A stretch of DNA of 30,982 nt from Dethiothermospora halolimnae (GCF_037577855.1 NZ_JBAKFX010000047.1:1-30982), one strand, 5' to 3'. Counted from the first letter of the stretch, positions 16,486-22,734 are shown. Notes: generated by a model from the sequence alone, not told the origin. Numbers and translations are program-made.

Positions 16486-17262
16486 TTAATTTTCTTCATA
16501 TTTATATATTTTGTATCTAGAGTATTCTTTAAATCCAATTTGTCTATAAATTCTTTCTCCCGTTTCTGTAGCTTGAAGGACACTTGTAGTGTATCCCATA
16601 TTTTTTGCATCTAATATGGGCTTTATGGTCATAGCTTTACCTATACCTTGGTTTCTGTAATCCGGTAATACCCCTATCATATAAAGTCCCGCTACTTCAT
16701 TAGATAAAACCATCATAGAATATCCAACTATCTTTTCATTAATATATCCTATATAAAATTTCACCTTCTCATTATAGGATAGTCTATCCAGACCATCTAC
16801 ATCACAGTCTCCTATTACTTTTGACCAATCTTCTAATTTCTCTCTACTGCTAACTGTTTCAATAATTAAATCATTAGGTTTATCAAAATCTTTTTTTATA
16901 TCTTTATAATTAGCTCCCATGCAAGACCAACTTGTTACCGCATTAAATCCTTCTTTTTGTAAATGTTTCTCTAGATTTTCTGTTTTAGAATTAGGGGCTA
17001 CTACCCAATAGTTTGGTGCTTTGTTAGACTTAATTTTACCTTTCATATCTCCTATTCGACTACTTATATTATTCTTCTCAAAATTAGTATTAAATATATA
17101 GTTTGGCCAAGAAGAATTGTTTTTTACTATCCAGTTTATATCTTCCTCTTTAACTAAAATGTTAAGACCAGAGTCTGTGAATAGTTTATAGGTATTAAAA
17201 AGATTCCTCTTATTAAGCTCTATCATATTATTTCCTTTAGAATTTTTTATGTCAATACACAT
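16486..17262 (-). CDS. GNAT family N-acetyltransferase, 258 aa, paralogue of the gene at 7774-8565
   Basis: The N-terminal half contains YWVVAPNSKTENLEKHLQKE. The C-terminal half is a GNAT with IGVLPDYRNQGIGKAMTI and RIYRQIGFKEYSRYKIY. The pairing of halves, length and closing segment match the protein at 7774-8565, so they arose by duplication. Two ribosome sites are visible: AAAGGGGG before the ATG at 17262 and AAAGGA before an internal ATG 12 codons later, so the start is not certain. It is preceded by 180 nt of palindromic repeats. Confidence 0.85.
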   Translation of the reverse strand: MCIDIKNSKGNNMIELNKRNLFNTYKLFTDSGLNILVKEEDINWIVKNNSSWPNYIFNTNFEKNNISSRIGDMKGKIKSNKAPNYWVVAPNSKTENLEKHLQKEGFNAVTSWSCMGANYKDIKKDFDKPNDLIIETVSSREKLEDWSKVIGDCDVDGLDRLSYNEKVKFYIGYINEKIVGYSMMVLSNEVAGLYMIGVLPDYRNQGIGKAMTIKPILDAKNMGYTTSVLQATETGERIYRQIGFKEYSRYKIYKYEEN

Positions 17263-17296
17263 AATAGTCCCCCTTTAGTTATAATGATTAGTTTAA

Positions 17297-17349
17297 TTGG
17301 GGGATTACGAATCCCCCAACAACGGAACCTGGGATTACGGATACCCCAG
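17297..17349. repeat. GGGGGATTACGAATCCCCC palindrome plus degenerate second copy
   Basis: 17297-17319 is a 23-nt inverted repeat with 10-nt arms around ACG. A weaker copy (GGGATTACGGATACCCC) follows at 17329-17349. The same core recurs at 22580-22600, 25361-25383 and 28569-28593, so this is a dispersed family. Confidence 0.7.
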
Positions 17350-17402
17350 TACTGGAACCTTAAATTAACAATCTATTTATGACATCAAATACATGACTAA
17401 AT

Positions 17403-17439
17403 GGATTGGACATGTCAATTCCTCACACATGCCCAATCC
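17403..17439 (-). terminator. hairpin downstream of the giant GNAT fusion gene
   Basis: Arms GGATTGGACATGT and ACATGCCCAATCC pair in 12 of 13 positions around an 11-nt loop, starting 6 nt beyond the stop codon at 17446. The T tract on the minus strand is poor, so termination may be partial. Confidence 0.45.
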
Positions 17440-17445
17440 TATAAA

Positions 17446-20400
17446 CTAAAATTTAATATTTTTTAAATCCTTTAATAATTTTTCTTCTATATATTCTTCA
17501 GTAAAAATCATAAATGTTGGAGGTATAAACATACTGTCTCCATGTTCAATGTCTGCATTATTTATCACTAGGTTTCCCAATGCCTCTGGGTTAGAAAATC
17601 CACATAATGTATCCTCTCCTGTATATATAAGCTGTAATTTATCATTAAGGTCTTCTGATCCATAGATCATAGAATTACTAGATAAAACATCTTGTTTTCT
17701 TCCACCTTTATACTTAATAAAATCTCCTTTTCTATCTTTAACTCTAAACCAGCTTTCCTTTAACTCTTCACCTATTTTAAAATAATTTTCACATATAAAC
17801 TCTACAGAATCAAAATAGACCCCTGTATCTTGTTCTAACTCTACTGTATGACACAATATAGGTAGTTCCGGTAAAACCATAAAGAATTGATTTATTTTAA
17901 GTCCTTTATATTTTTTATGTTTTTGTATGTCTAATGTTATCTTTATGCCTTCCCATCTGTTATTATGATTATCTATTTTCTCAACAAATTGACAACTGCT
18001 TTTTTCTTCTAGCATAGATGTATTAGTGAATTTCTCATCGGGCATACAAGTTATTCCACCGGTCCATGGATTCCACCATGATTTAGGTCTAGGGGTTGGA
18101 AATGAACTATCTAACCATTCCTTATCATTATAAGTTAATGAGAAAACTGAACTTGCAAACTCTGGAGCTGACTTTAGTTTTATTAATCCATTATCTAGTA
18201 TATATACATCCATTCCTTGCTCTTTAGTCATTTTTTTCTTTATCTTTCTACTACCTATATTAAATATTGATTTTTTACTTTTTACTTCCATTGAGTCTAA
18301 GTTTGCCTTTAAATCTATGGTATCTAATCCTATAGTAGACGTGTTTAGATTAAATTCTATTTCTCTAATGGAATCTTTCTTGTTAATTTCTCTGCTCTTA
18401 GTATCAAAGAAATTATTACTTGAAGAAACCTCTATTTGTCCGTCAAAGTCTACCTCTCTATAATCCTTAATCCTCACATCAAAATTCCCATTAATAAATG
18501 GATTTCCATTATTAACCTCAAAGTCTATCTTATCCACTGAGATTAGTTTTCTTGAAGAATGATTTTTTATAACAAAATCTCTAAATGCTCTCCAACTGTT
18601 AAATGTATTCCAAGCTATATACATTTTCTTAGTTTTTATAATTTCCTTTTCCTTTAACTTTCCAAAATTATTATCTGCTGAAATGTACCAACCGTTGAAA
18701 TTAACCTCATATTCCTTAGGCCAGGCAATTCCCCTTGTGATATTTTCCCCTTCTGAGAATGTCCAGTTTTCTGTAACAGCATTACTGTTCCAATAATCCA
18801 ACATACTTGAGTTAGTACCACTAATTTCAACTATTTTATCCTTATATGGTATAAAGGAGTGGGATAAGTTATGATATATACCCTGACTCAAATATATATC
18901 CCCTTTTGTAACTTCATTCTCTAAGTTATGTATCTCATAATAATATTCAACTACCCCATTTAAATATAATTTTGCTATTAAAACAAGTTGTATGCCTTTA
19001 AAGTCTCTAGATCTGTATGTAGCTTCTAATACTACCCCTTCACCCTCTTCATAGAAATTAACATTTATAGGTCTTATTTTTGAAAATTCCAGTGAATAGG
19101 GTTTTCCTATTTTAGGATATAAACCTATAGTCTCAAAAATATTTTTAGAAAAATCTGTTAATATAAGATCATTTTCAAACTTATCAAGGGATAATGTATA
19201 TTTACCATTAGATACTATCCATTTTTCTTCGGTTTCTCCCATTAATTTTCCTATATTTCCTTTAAATATTGCTGATATTTTCTTATTGAATGTGATTTTT
19301 GAATCTTTAAGCTTTATATCAATAGCAATATTGGACTCATAAAAACAATGATTAGTTAAAATATATTCTAATCTAATTGACTTTCTTTCTTTTCCCTTCA
19401 ATTTAATTTCATAATCTTTATTCATAAAAGATATGTTTTCTGTATCTTGTAAAGAAAAGTTGAAAACAGCATCTTCATCAAAACTATTTTCTATATCCAA
19501 GTAACATTTAGACTTTATATCCCTATAAGCTGGTTTATTTGGCACAACCAATTTAACTTTGACAGGAAATTTGGGCTCAATCCCTAATCCAAATATAGCC
19601 GTTTCCCCATTTACATGTATTTCTGACTTTACACAAGGATGGGTTCTCCACGTATTCTGTTCTTCTTCAATTTCCCCTACATAAAATTCAGCTTCTATAG
19701 TCCTCTCCGATGAAACATTTAGTTTTATATTAAAGTCAGATTTGATATTTTTATCATCTAAGCCCTTTATTGAAATATTTAAGTCCTTACCACTCTTATT
19801 TAAAATATGATATTTCACTTTATATGTTTTCCCAAAAACCAGTTGGGAACTGGGTATATTCATATTAATCAAATAATCCTCTGTCTCTATAAACTTTAAG
19901 TTTCTACCTTTTCTTTCAAATTCTAATTTTAATATTCTATCATTTTTCTCCCAAATATATCTATAATCACAATAATCATGCTCTTCAGTTCCATCGGGCT
20001 TTACTTCAATTTCCCTTTTACTATCTTTATACCAATCAAAGTAATTATCAAAATAACCTTTAACTATTTCATTTTTTAAAACTGCTGGTATAAAGTTCAT
20101 AAGGTGGGTAGCATCATCTCTTTTCTCCCAGAAAAATCCACACTTTTTATACAACGGCACTGCTTTGGTATTTCCAGGCCATGTATATAAATCAAGTCTA
20201 GGCCATGGAGACTTAACAGCATCTTTAATAACTTCCAGCACTAACTTTTTACCAACTTTTTTCCCATGATAGTCTGGTCTAACATTTAGTAATGGTATAT
20301 ATGAAGCCCCTTCATCCTGTTGATACTCTGAAAAACTACAAAATCCCGCTACTTCTTCTCCATCTAATGCAACATAAGCTTTTAGGTTTCCGCTACCTTC

Positions 20401-20532
20401 ATTTTCTTGTATTATGGTTTCTTCTGTTTGAACGGCATCCATCCCTCCCCAATTATCGCCACTCATATTCCACATTTTAGCTAGTTCTTTAGCATGTGAT
20501 TTATCGTATTCTACTATTTTTATATTTTCCAT
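17446..20532 (-). CDS. giant protein: N-terminal GNAT domain fused to a large beta-rich body
   Basis: The 1028-aa product begins with a complete GNAT domain (about residues 1-150: LLNVRPDYHGKKVGKKLVLE, then NTKAVPLYKKCGFFWEK). About 870 further residues are rich in alternating hydrophobic/charged strands. Segments such as YKVKYHILNKSGKDLNI and KCYLDIENSFDEDAVF look like immunoglobulin-like or carbohydrate-binding-type beta domains. A C-terminal part with SWWNPWTGGI and DNHNNRWEGIKITL resembles the beta-sandwich of carbohydrate-active enzymes. No signal peptide is seen, so it should be cytoplasmic. The body family is not recognised. ATG at 20532 has GGAGGG 8 nt upstream; a TTG at 20547 overlaps that site. 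It follows the mini-gene array on the same strand, 138 nt away, across a hairpin. Confidence 0.82.
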   Translation of the reverse strand: MENIKIVEYDKSHAKELAKMWNMSGDNWGGMDAVQTEETIIQENEGSGNLKAYVALDGEEVAGFCSFSEYQQDEGASYIPLLNVRPDYHGKKVGKKLVLEVIKDAVKSPWPRLDLYTWPGNTKAVPLYKKCGFFWEKRDDATHLMNFIPAVLKNEIVKGYFDNYFDWYKDSKREIEVKPDGTEEHDYCDYRYIWEKNDRILKLEFERKGRNLKFIETEDYLINMNIPSSQLVFGKTYKVKYHILNKSGKDLNISIKGLDDKNIKSDFNIKLNVSSERTIEAEFYVGEIEEEQNTWRTHPCVKSEIHVNGETAIFGLGIEPKFPVKVKLVVPNKPAYRDIKSKCYLDIENSFDEDAVFNFSLQDTENISFMNKDYEIKLKGKERKSIRLEYILTNHCFYESNIAIDIKLKDSKITFNKKISAIFKGNIGKLMGETEEKWIVSNGKYTLSLDKFENDLILTDFSKNIFETIGLYPKIGKPYSLEFSKIRPINVNFYEEGEGVVLEATYRSRDFKGIQLVLIAKLYLNGVVEYYYEIHNLENEVTKGDIYLSQGIYHNLSHSFIPYKDKIVEISGTNSSMLDYWNSNAVTENWTFSEGENITRGIAWPKEYEVNFNGWYISADNNFGKLKEKEIIKTKKMYIAWNTFNSWRAFRDFVIKNHSSRKLISVDKIDFEVNNGNPFINGNFDVRIKDYREVDFDGQIEVSSSNNFFDTKSREINKKDSIREIEFNLNTSTIGLDTIDLKANLDSMEVKSKKSIFNIGSRKIKKKMTKEQGMDVYILDNGLIKLKSAPEFASSVFSLTYNDKEWLDSSFPTPRPKSWWNPWTGGITCMPDEKFTNTSMLEEKSSCQFVEKIDNHNNRWEGIKITLDIQKHKKYKGLKINQFFMVLPELPILCHTVELEQDTGVYFDSVEFICENYFKIGEELKESWFRVKDRKGDFIKYKGGRKQDVLSSNSMIYGSEDLNDKLQLIYTGEDTLCGFSNPEALGNLVINNADIEHGDSMFIPPTFMIFTEEYIEEKLLKDLKNIKF

Positions 20533-20617
20533 TGTTCTTCCCTCCAAAGTTATAACAATATATAATTTCTATTATTTAAATACTGTAAAAATTGCGAAAA
20601 TTATTCTTTTTAATGGC

Positions 20618-20645
20618 GGGGTTTAGGTTTTAAAACCTAAACCCC
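20618..20645. repeat. 28-nt perfect palindrome between mini-gene array and GNAT fusion
   Basis: GGGGTTTAGGTTTT is followed by its exact reverse complement. It starts 25 nt beyond the stop of the last mini-gene. There is no T run on the minus strand, so it may be a processing or stabilising hairpin, or a partial terminator separating the array from the 1028-aa gene. On the minus strand it is headed by ATAG, resembling the GTAG-headed hairpins elsewhere. Confidence 0.6.
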
Positions 20646-20670
20646 TATATATTAAGATTTTATGGGTGTG

Positions 20671-20754
20671 CTAAGTTTTATTTATATATTTCACTATCAG
20701 AAACTCCTTAACACCTAAACCTTTAGATAGATCAAACTCTTTAATATTTTTCAT
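20671..20754 (-). CDS. mini-gene 8 of the array: 27-aa divergent peptide
   Basis: This short ORF begins MKNIKEFDLSK and ends KEFLIVKYINKT, with AAGGAGG 7 nt before its ATG, as strong as any site in the window. The KGL...EFL...KY pattern weakly echoes the GLETYLKLEY motif of the six 33-aa paralogues directly upstream, so it is probably a diverged member of the same family. It is the last mini-gene before the hairpin and the giant GNAT gene. No function known. Confidence 0.55.
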   Translation of the reverse strand: MKNIKEFDLSKGLGVKEFLIVKYINKT

Positions 20755-20779
20755 TTTAATCCTCCTTAAAATTATAAGT

Positions 20780-20881
20780 TTATCTTTTATATTCTAGTTT
20801 TAAATATGTCTCCAATCCTTTGTCTTTTTTTCTATTTTTATACTTCATCTTAAGTAAAATATCTTTTCCTGTATTAAACAT
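20780..20881 (-). CDS. mini-gene 7 of the array: 33-aa basic peptide
   Basis: The peptide begins MFNTGKDILLKMKYKNRK and ends KDKGLETYLKLEYKR. The last 15 residues are nearly identical to those of the 33-aa peptides at 20907-21222, while the start resembles the one at 21229-21330. AGGAGTG lies 7 nt before the ATG. It has no Cys, no signal peptide and no hydrophobic stretch. Family unknown. Confidence 0.7.
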   Translation of the reverse strand: MFNTGKDILLKMKYKNRKKDKGLETYLKLEYKR

Positions 20882-20906
20882 GATATCACTCCTATATATC
20901 TGTCAA

Positions 20907-21008
20907 TTACCTTCTATACTCTAGCTTCAAATATGTTTCCAGTCCTTTATCTCTCTTATTACTTTTCATTCTTAATCTATTTATTACATCTTTATACTTA
21001 CCATTCAT
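20907..21008 (-). CDS. mini-gene 6 of the array: 33-aa basic peptide
   Basis: The peptide begins MNGKYKDVINRLRMKSNKRD and ends KGLETYLKLEYRR. Its amino acid sequence is identical to that of mini-gene 4 (21121-21222), although several codons differ, which points to selection on the protein. Its Shine-Dalgarno AGGAGG is formed by the last two Arg codons of the mini-gene upstream. Confidence 0.75.
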   Translation of the reverse strand: MNGKYKDVINRLRMKSNKRDKGLETYLKLEYRR

Positions 21009-21013
21009 ATCTA

Positions 21014-21115
21014 TTACCTCCTATACTCTAACTTTAAATATGTTTCCAGTCCTTTATCTCCTTTATTACTTTTCATTCTTAATCTATTTATTACGTCTTT
21101 ATACTTACCATTCAT
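21014..21115 (-). CDS. mini-gene 5 of the array: 33-aa basic peptide
   Basis: Identical to mini-genes 4 and 6 except for one residue (Gly for Arg at position 19, NKGDKG). It is one unit of a 107-bp tandem repeat. The C-terminal codons AGG AGG TAA double as the ribosome site of mini-gene 6, whose ATG lies 5 nt after the stop. Its own Shine-Dalgarno lies in mini-gene 4 in the same way. Confidence 0.75.
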   Translation of the reverse strand: MNGKYKDVINRLRMKSNKGDKGLETYLKLEYRR

Positions 21116-21120
21116 ATCTA

Positions 21121-21222
21121 TTACCTCCTATACTCTAACTTTAAATATGTTTCCAGTCCTTTATCTCTTTTATTACTTTTCATTCTTAATCTATTTATTA
21201 CGTCTTTATACTTACCATTCAT
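21121..21222 (-). CDS. mini-gene 4 of the array: 33-aa basic peptide
   Basis: Same protein as mini-gene 6, encoded with different third positions in several codons. Its stop and terminal Arg codons supply the ribosome site of mini-gene 5. It starts 6 nt after the stop of mini-gene 3, whose AGG AGG codons serve as its Shine-Dalgarno sequence. Confidence 0.75.
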   Translation of the reverse strand: MNGKYKDVINRLRMKSNKRDKGLETYLKLEYRR

Positions 21223-21228
21223 AATCTA

Positions 21229-21330
21229 TTACCTCCTATACCCTAGATTTAAATACTCTTCTAGTCCTACGTCTCTTTTCTTATCCTTTAAATTCATTTT
21301 ACTTTTTAGATCTTTTACTGTATTTAGCAT
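21229..21330 (-). CDS. mini-gene 3 of the array: 33-aa divergent member
   Basis: The peptide begins MLNTVKDLKSKMNLKDKK and ends RDVGLEEYLNLGYRR. It keeps the D-x-GLE-x-YL-x-L-x-YRR pattern but differs in most other residues, so the conserved C-terminal half is probably the functional part. It has an independent ribosome site (AGGAGGG) 6 nt before the ATG. Confidence 0.72.
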   Translation of the reverse strand: MLNTVKDLKSKMNLKDKKRDVGLEEYLNLGYRR

Positions 21331-21352
21331 TATATCCCTCCTGGTGAATCCA

Positions 21353-21454
21353 CTACTTCCTATACTCTAGCTTTAAATATGTTTCTAAGCCAATATCTTT
21401 TTTTCTAACTTTCATCCTTAGTCTGTTTACTGCATCTTTATACTTATTATTCAT
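21353..21454 (-). CDS. mini-gene 2 of the array: 33-aa basic peptide, first of the tandem block
   Basis: The peptide begins MNNKYKDAVNRLRMKVRK and ends KDIGLETYLKLEYRK. It has AAAGGAGG about 8 nt before the ATG. Only about 35 nt separate the start from a strong terminator-like hairpin (21491-21525), too little for a good promoter plus leader, so transcription probably reads through from upstream. Confidence 0.72.
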   Translation of the reverse strand: MNNKYKDAVNRLRMKVRKKDIGLETYLKLEYRK

Positions 21455-21490
21455 GATTATCACCTCCTTTAATAGTATATTTATTAGACA

Positions 21491-21525
21491 TAAAAAAGTC
21501 ACAGGGAAAACCTGTGACTTTTTTA
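21491..21525. terminator. terminator hairpin directly before the 33-aa array
   Basis: A perfect 15-bp stem (TAAAAAAGTCACAGG and its complement) with loop GAAAA and T runs on both strands is a textbook bidirectional terminator. In the minus-strand direction it lies between mini-gene 1 and mini-gene 2. Confidence 0.85.
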
Positions 21526-21565
21526 TTAATCATAGTTATTTTATAGTTATATAAAATTCCACATA

Positions 21566-21594
21566 AAAAGCCATAGGATTATCCCATGACTTTT
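21566..21594 (-). terminator. second terminator-like hairpin between mini-genes 1 and 2
   Basis: The minus-strand RNA forms a 14-bp stem (AAAAGTCATGGGAT with ATCCTATGGCTTTT) including two G-U pairs, then TTTTT. The plus-strand RNA would have C-A mismatches at these places, so the structure is adapted to minus-strand transcription. Confidence 0.7.
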
Positions 21595-21624
21595 AAATAT
21601 TACATTACTATATATAAATATATA

Positions 21625-21651
21625 AAGTCCTAGGTTTCAGACCTAGAACTT
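21625..21651 (-). terminator. third terminator-like hairpin, just after mini-gene 1
   Basis: Minus-strand AAGTTCTAGGT pairs with ACCTAGGACTT around CTGAA, again with one G-U pair that works only in the minus-strand RNA, and is followed by TTTATATATTT. It starts 21 nt beyond the stop of mini-gene 1. Confidence 0.6.
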
Positions 21652-21671
21652 GGTTTACAAATCTATTACTA

Positions 21672-21755
21672 TTAATCTAGCAAACTTTCTTCTAGGTCGC
21701 ATCTTTTTCTGTTTTCAATTTTGTTTAATGAATATAATCTTCTTAATTTAATCAT
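21672..21755 (-). CDS. mini-gene 1: 27-aa leader-like peptide
   Basis: The peptide begins MIKLRRLYSLNKIENRK and ends RCDLEESLLD. GAGGAGG precedes the ATG by about 9 nt, and a consensus promoter lies just upstream. Its KRCDLEESLL end weakly matches KRDVGLEEYLNL of mini-gene 3, so it may be a distant member. It is the first coding unit on the transcript and is followed by three hairpins, the position expected of a regulatory leader peptide. It is the only member with a Cys. Confidence 0.6.
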   Translation of the reverse strand: MIKLRRLYSLNKIENRKRCDLEESLLD

Positions 21756-21798
21756 TCTCGCGACCTCCTCAAAATTATTTTTATTTGATTACTAATAA

Positions 21799-21827
21799 AT
21801 TATAGCACTATTTCTTTTTAATGGCAA
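21799..21827 (-). promoter_or_regulatory. strong sigma-A promoter of the mini-gene region
   Basis: On the minus strand TTGCCA (21822-21827) and TATAAT (21799-21804) are separated by exactly 17 bp. Transcription would start near 21792, about 37 nt before the ATG of mini-gene 1. It is the best promoter seen in the window. Confidence 0.8.
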
Positions 21828-21856
21828 GACTTTTTTTAAATTTTTTTAATATTTCT

Positions 21857-21898
21857 AAATAAATAGGGTGAAAAGTTTAGTCATCACCCTATTTATTT
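21857..21898. terminator. hairpin between the CD3324-family gene and the mini-gene promoter
   Basis: A perfect 15-bp inverted repeat (AAATAAATAGGGTGA and complement) with a 12-nt loop. It separates the CD3324-family gene from the mini-gene promoter and can end transcription in either direction, although T tracts are modest. Confidence 0.6.
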
Positions 21899-21960
21899 CT
21901 TTTATTAAATAATTAAAAACCTCTCATTTGTCATTGCTATCATCTCCCTTTCCCATCAGT

Positions 21961-21972
21961 TTAACCGGTTAA
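21961..21972. promoter_or_regulatory. TTAACCGGTTAA palindrome, possible operator
   Basis: A 12-nt perfect palindrome built on AACCGGTT, a core common to several repressor operators. Half-related sequences flank the RAYT gene. No regulator is assigned. Confidence 0.3.
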
Positions 21973-22023
21973 TTATATTATGCCATAGTATGTATGAGAT
22001 TAACAGGTATAAAACAATTATAA

Positions 22024-22287
22024 TTATTCTTTACTATAAACAATTTTTTTAATAGTTTCATCACTTAAATGAAAGATCTTAGATAATTCTTCAATGTCAA
22101 TGCCTTCTTTAAACATATTATAAATTTTATTATTTCTTTTATTTAGTAACTCTCTAGCACCACTTACTTGACCCCATCCCGCCTTTTTTCCTGATTTAGG
22201 TATGTATAAAAGGGTTCCGCTAATATATTTTTGTACCTCTTCTATAAGGTGGTCTGGGAGTATTTCTGTTGCTTTTTTGTAGCTCAA
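22024..22287 (-). CDS. CD3324 family protein (small HTH protein)
   Basis: The 87-aa protein matches the CD3324 family of Clostridia: SYKKATEILPDHLIEEVQKY near the start, GTLLYIPKSGKKAGWGQVSG in the middle and a C-terminal HTH (IDIEELSKIFHLSDETIKKI). It is probably a DNA-binding regulator of unknown target. The start codon is TTG at 22287 with GGGGG 9 nt upstream. It lies next to the mini-gene region and is a candidate regulator of it, though only by position. Confidence 0.82.
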   Translation of the reverse strand: MSYKKATEILPDHLIEEVQKYISGTLLYIPKSGKKAGWGQVSGARELLNKRNNKIYNMFKEGIDIEELSKIFHLSDETIKKIVYSKE

Positions 22288-22348
22288 ATAACACTACCCC
22301 CTGTAAAATATTATTAGTCTTTAAATCATTTGATATAACCTTCATCAT
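22220..22348 (-). CDS. possible 42-aa upstream ORF overlapping the CD3324 gene
   Basis: An ATG at 22348 (two Met codons in a row) follows GGTGGGA closely and opens a frame beginning MKVISNDLKTNNILQG. It contains the CD3324 ribosome site and runs 68 nt into that gene in another frame. It could be a coupling or leader ORF. No homology is recognised and it may be fortuitous. Confidence 0.3.
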   Translation of the reverse strand: MMKVISNDLKTNNILQGVVLFELQKSNRNTPRPPYRRGTKIY

Positions 22349-22377
22349 GATCCCACCTTTCTTTTTATTTGTAATAT

Positions 22378-22406
22378 ATTATATATTAATATTTTTAAAT
22401 TTTCAA
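22378..22406 (-). promoter_or_regulatory. sigma-A promoter of the CD3324-family gene
   Basis: Minus-strand TTGAAA (22401-22406) and TATAAT (22378-22383) are 17 bp apart, about 90 nt before the TTG start. Confidence 0.65.
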
Positions 22407-22502
22407 ATTATTTTAATGGAACAAAGGCAACTTTTTCCCTTCTTTGTTCTGTGCAGGGTGCAAGGTGCAGAGAGCAGGGAATTGGTGAATCCATAAATAT
22501 AT

Positions 22503-22548
22503 GTAGGGCTTCAATGTATTGAAGCCTTTAGGTCTTCTTGAAGACCTA
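22503..22548 (+). repeat. GTAG-headed double hairpin (REP-like)
   Basis: GTAG at 22503-22506 precedes a perfect 9-bp hairpin (GGCTTCAAT/ATTGAAGCC, 2-nt loop), followed at once by a second perfect hairpin (AGGTCTTC/GAAGACCT). A conserved GTAG next to a palindrome is the hallmark described for RAYT-associated REP sequences. Confidence 0.5.
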
Positions 22549-22579
22549 TTATGTCAAAGATTTTATTTTTCAATAAGCT

Positions 22580-22687
22580 GTGGGATTACGAATCCCCCAG
22601 CAACGATAAGAGTTATTAATCCCCCATCAATAACCAGAGTTACTAATCCCCATCAATAACTAGAGTTACTAATCCTAACCAACAACT
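22580..22687. repeat. palindrome copy followed by three tandem 26-27 nt units
   Basis: A copy of the GGGATTACGAATCCCCCAGCAACG family is followed by units starting at 22609, 22636 and 22662. These share AGAGTTAYTAATCC and a CAATAAC- or CAACAAC-like end. They look like progressively decayed half-copies of the palindromic repeat. Confidence 0.6.
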
Positions 22688-22734
22688 AATTAAAAATTGA
22701 GGATTATAAATATCCCTAGATAACAAGAAAAAAC

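Noticed and set aside
7774..17262. GNAT island as a chromosomal integron cassette array
   Set aside because: No integrase and no attC-like sites with conserved core sites between genes. Several genes overlap or are coupled, unlike cassettes.
17320..17360. GGAACC-containing repeats as a T-box or other riboswitch
   Set aside because: No T-box AGGGTGG core or known aptamer pairing is present. The sequence fits the dispersed palindrome family.
20907..21222. 107-bp tandem repeats as a CRISPR or other non-coding array
   Set aside because: There are no unique spacers. Each unit is an intact 33-codon ORF with a ribosome site, and differences between units are mostly synonymous.
20671..21455. Mini-genes as PqqA or mycofactocin precursors
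   Set aside because: Glu and Tyr are present, but the spacing differs, and no PqqD-like partner or matching maturase is adjacent.
20671..21755. Mini-genes as type I toxins or Clo7bot/SCIFF-type Cys-rich peptides
   Set aside because: The peptides are hydrophilic and basic with no membrane segment, and the conserved members have no Cys.
21900..21955. Nine-codon minus-strand ORF after AAAGGGAG (MTNERFLII)
   Set aside because: It has a fair ribosome site, but it is too short and unlike the other mini-genes to support as a gene.
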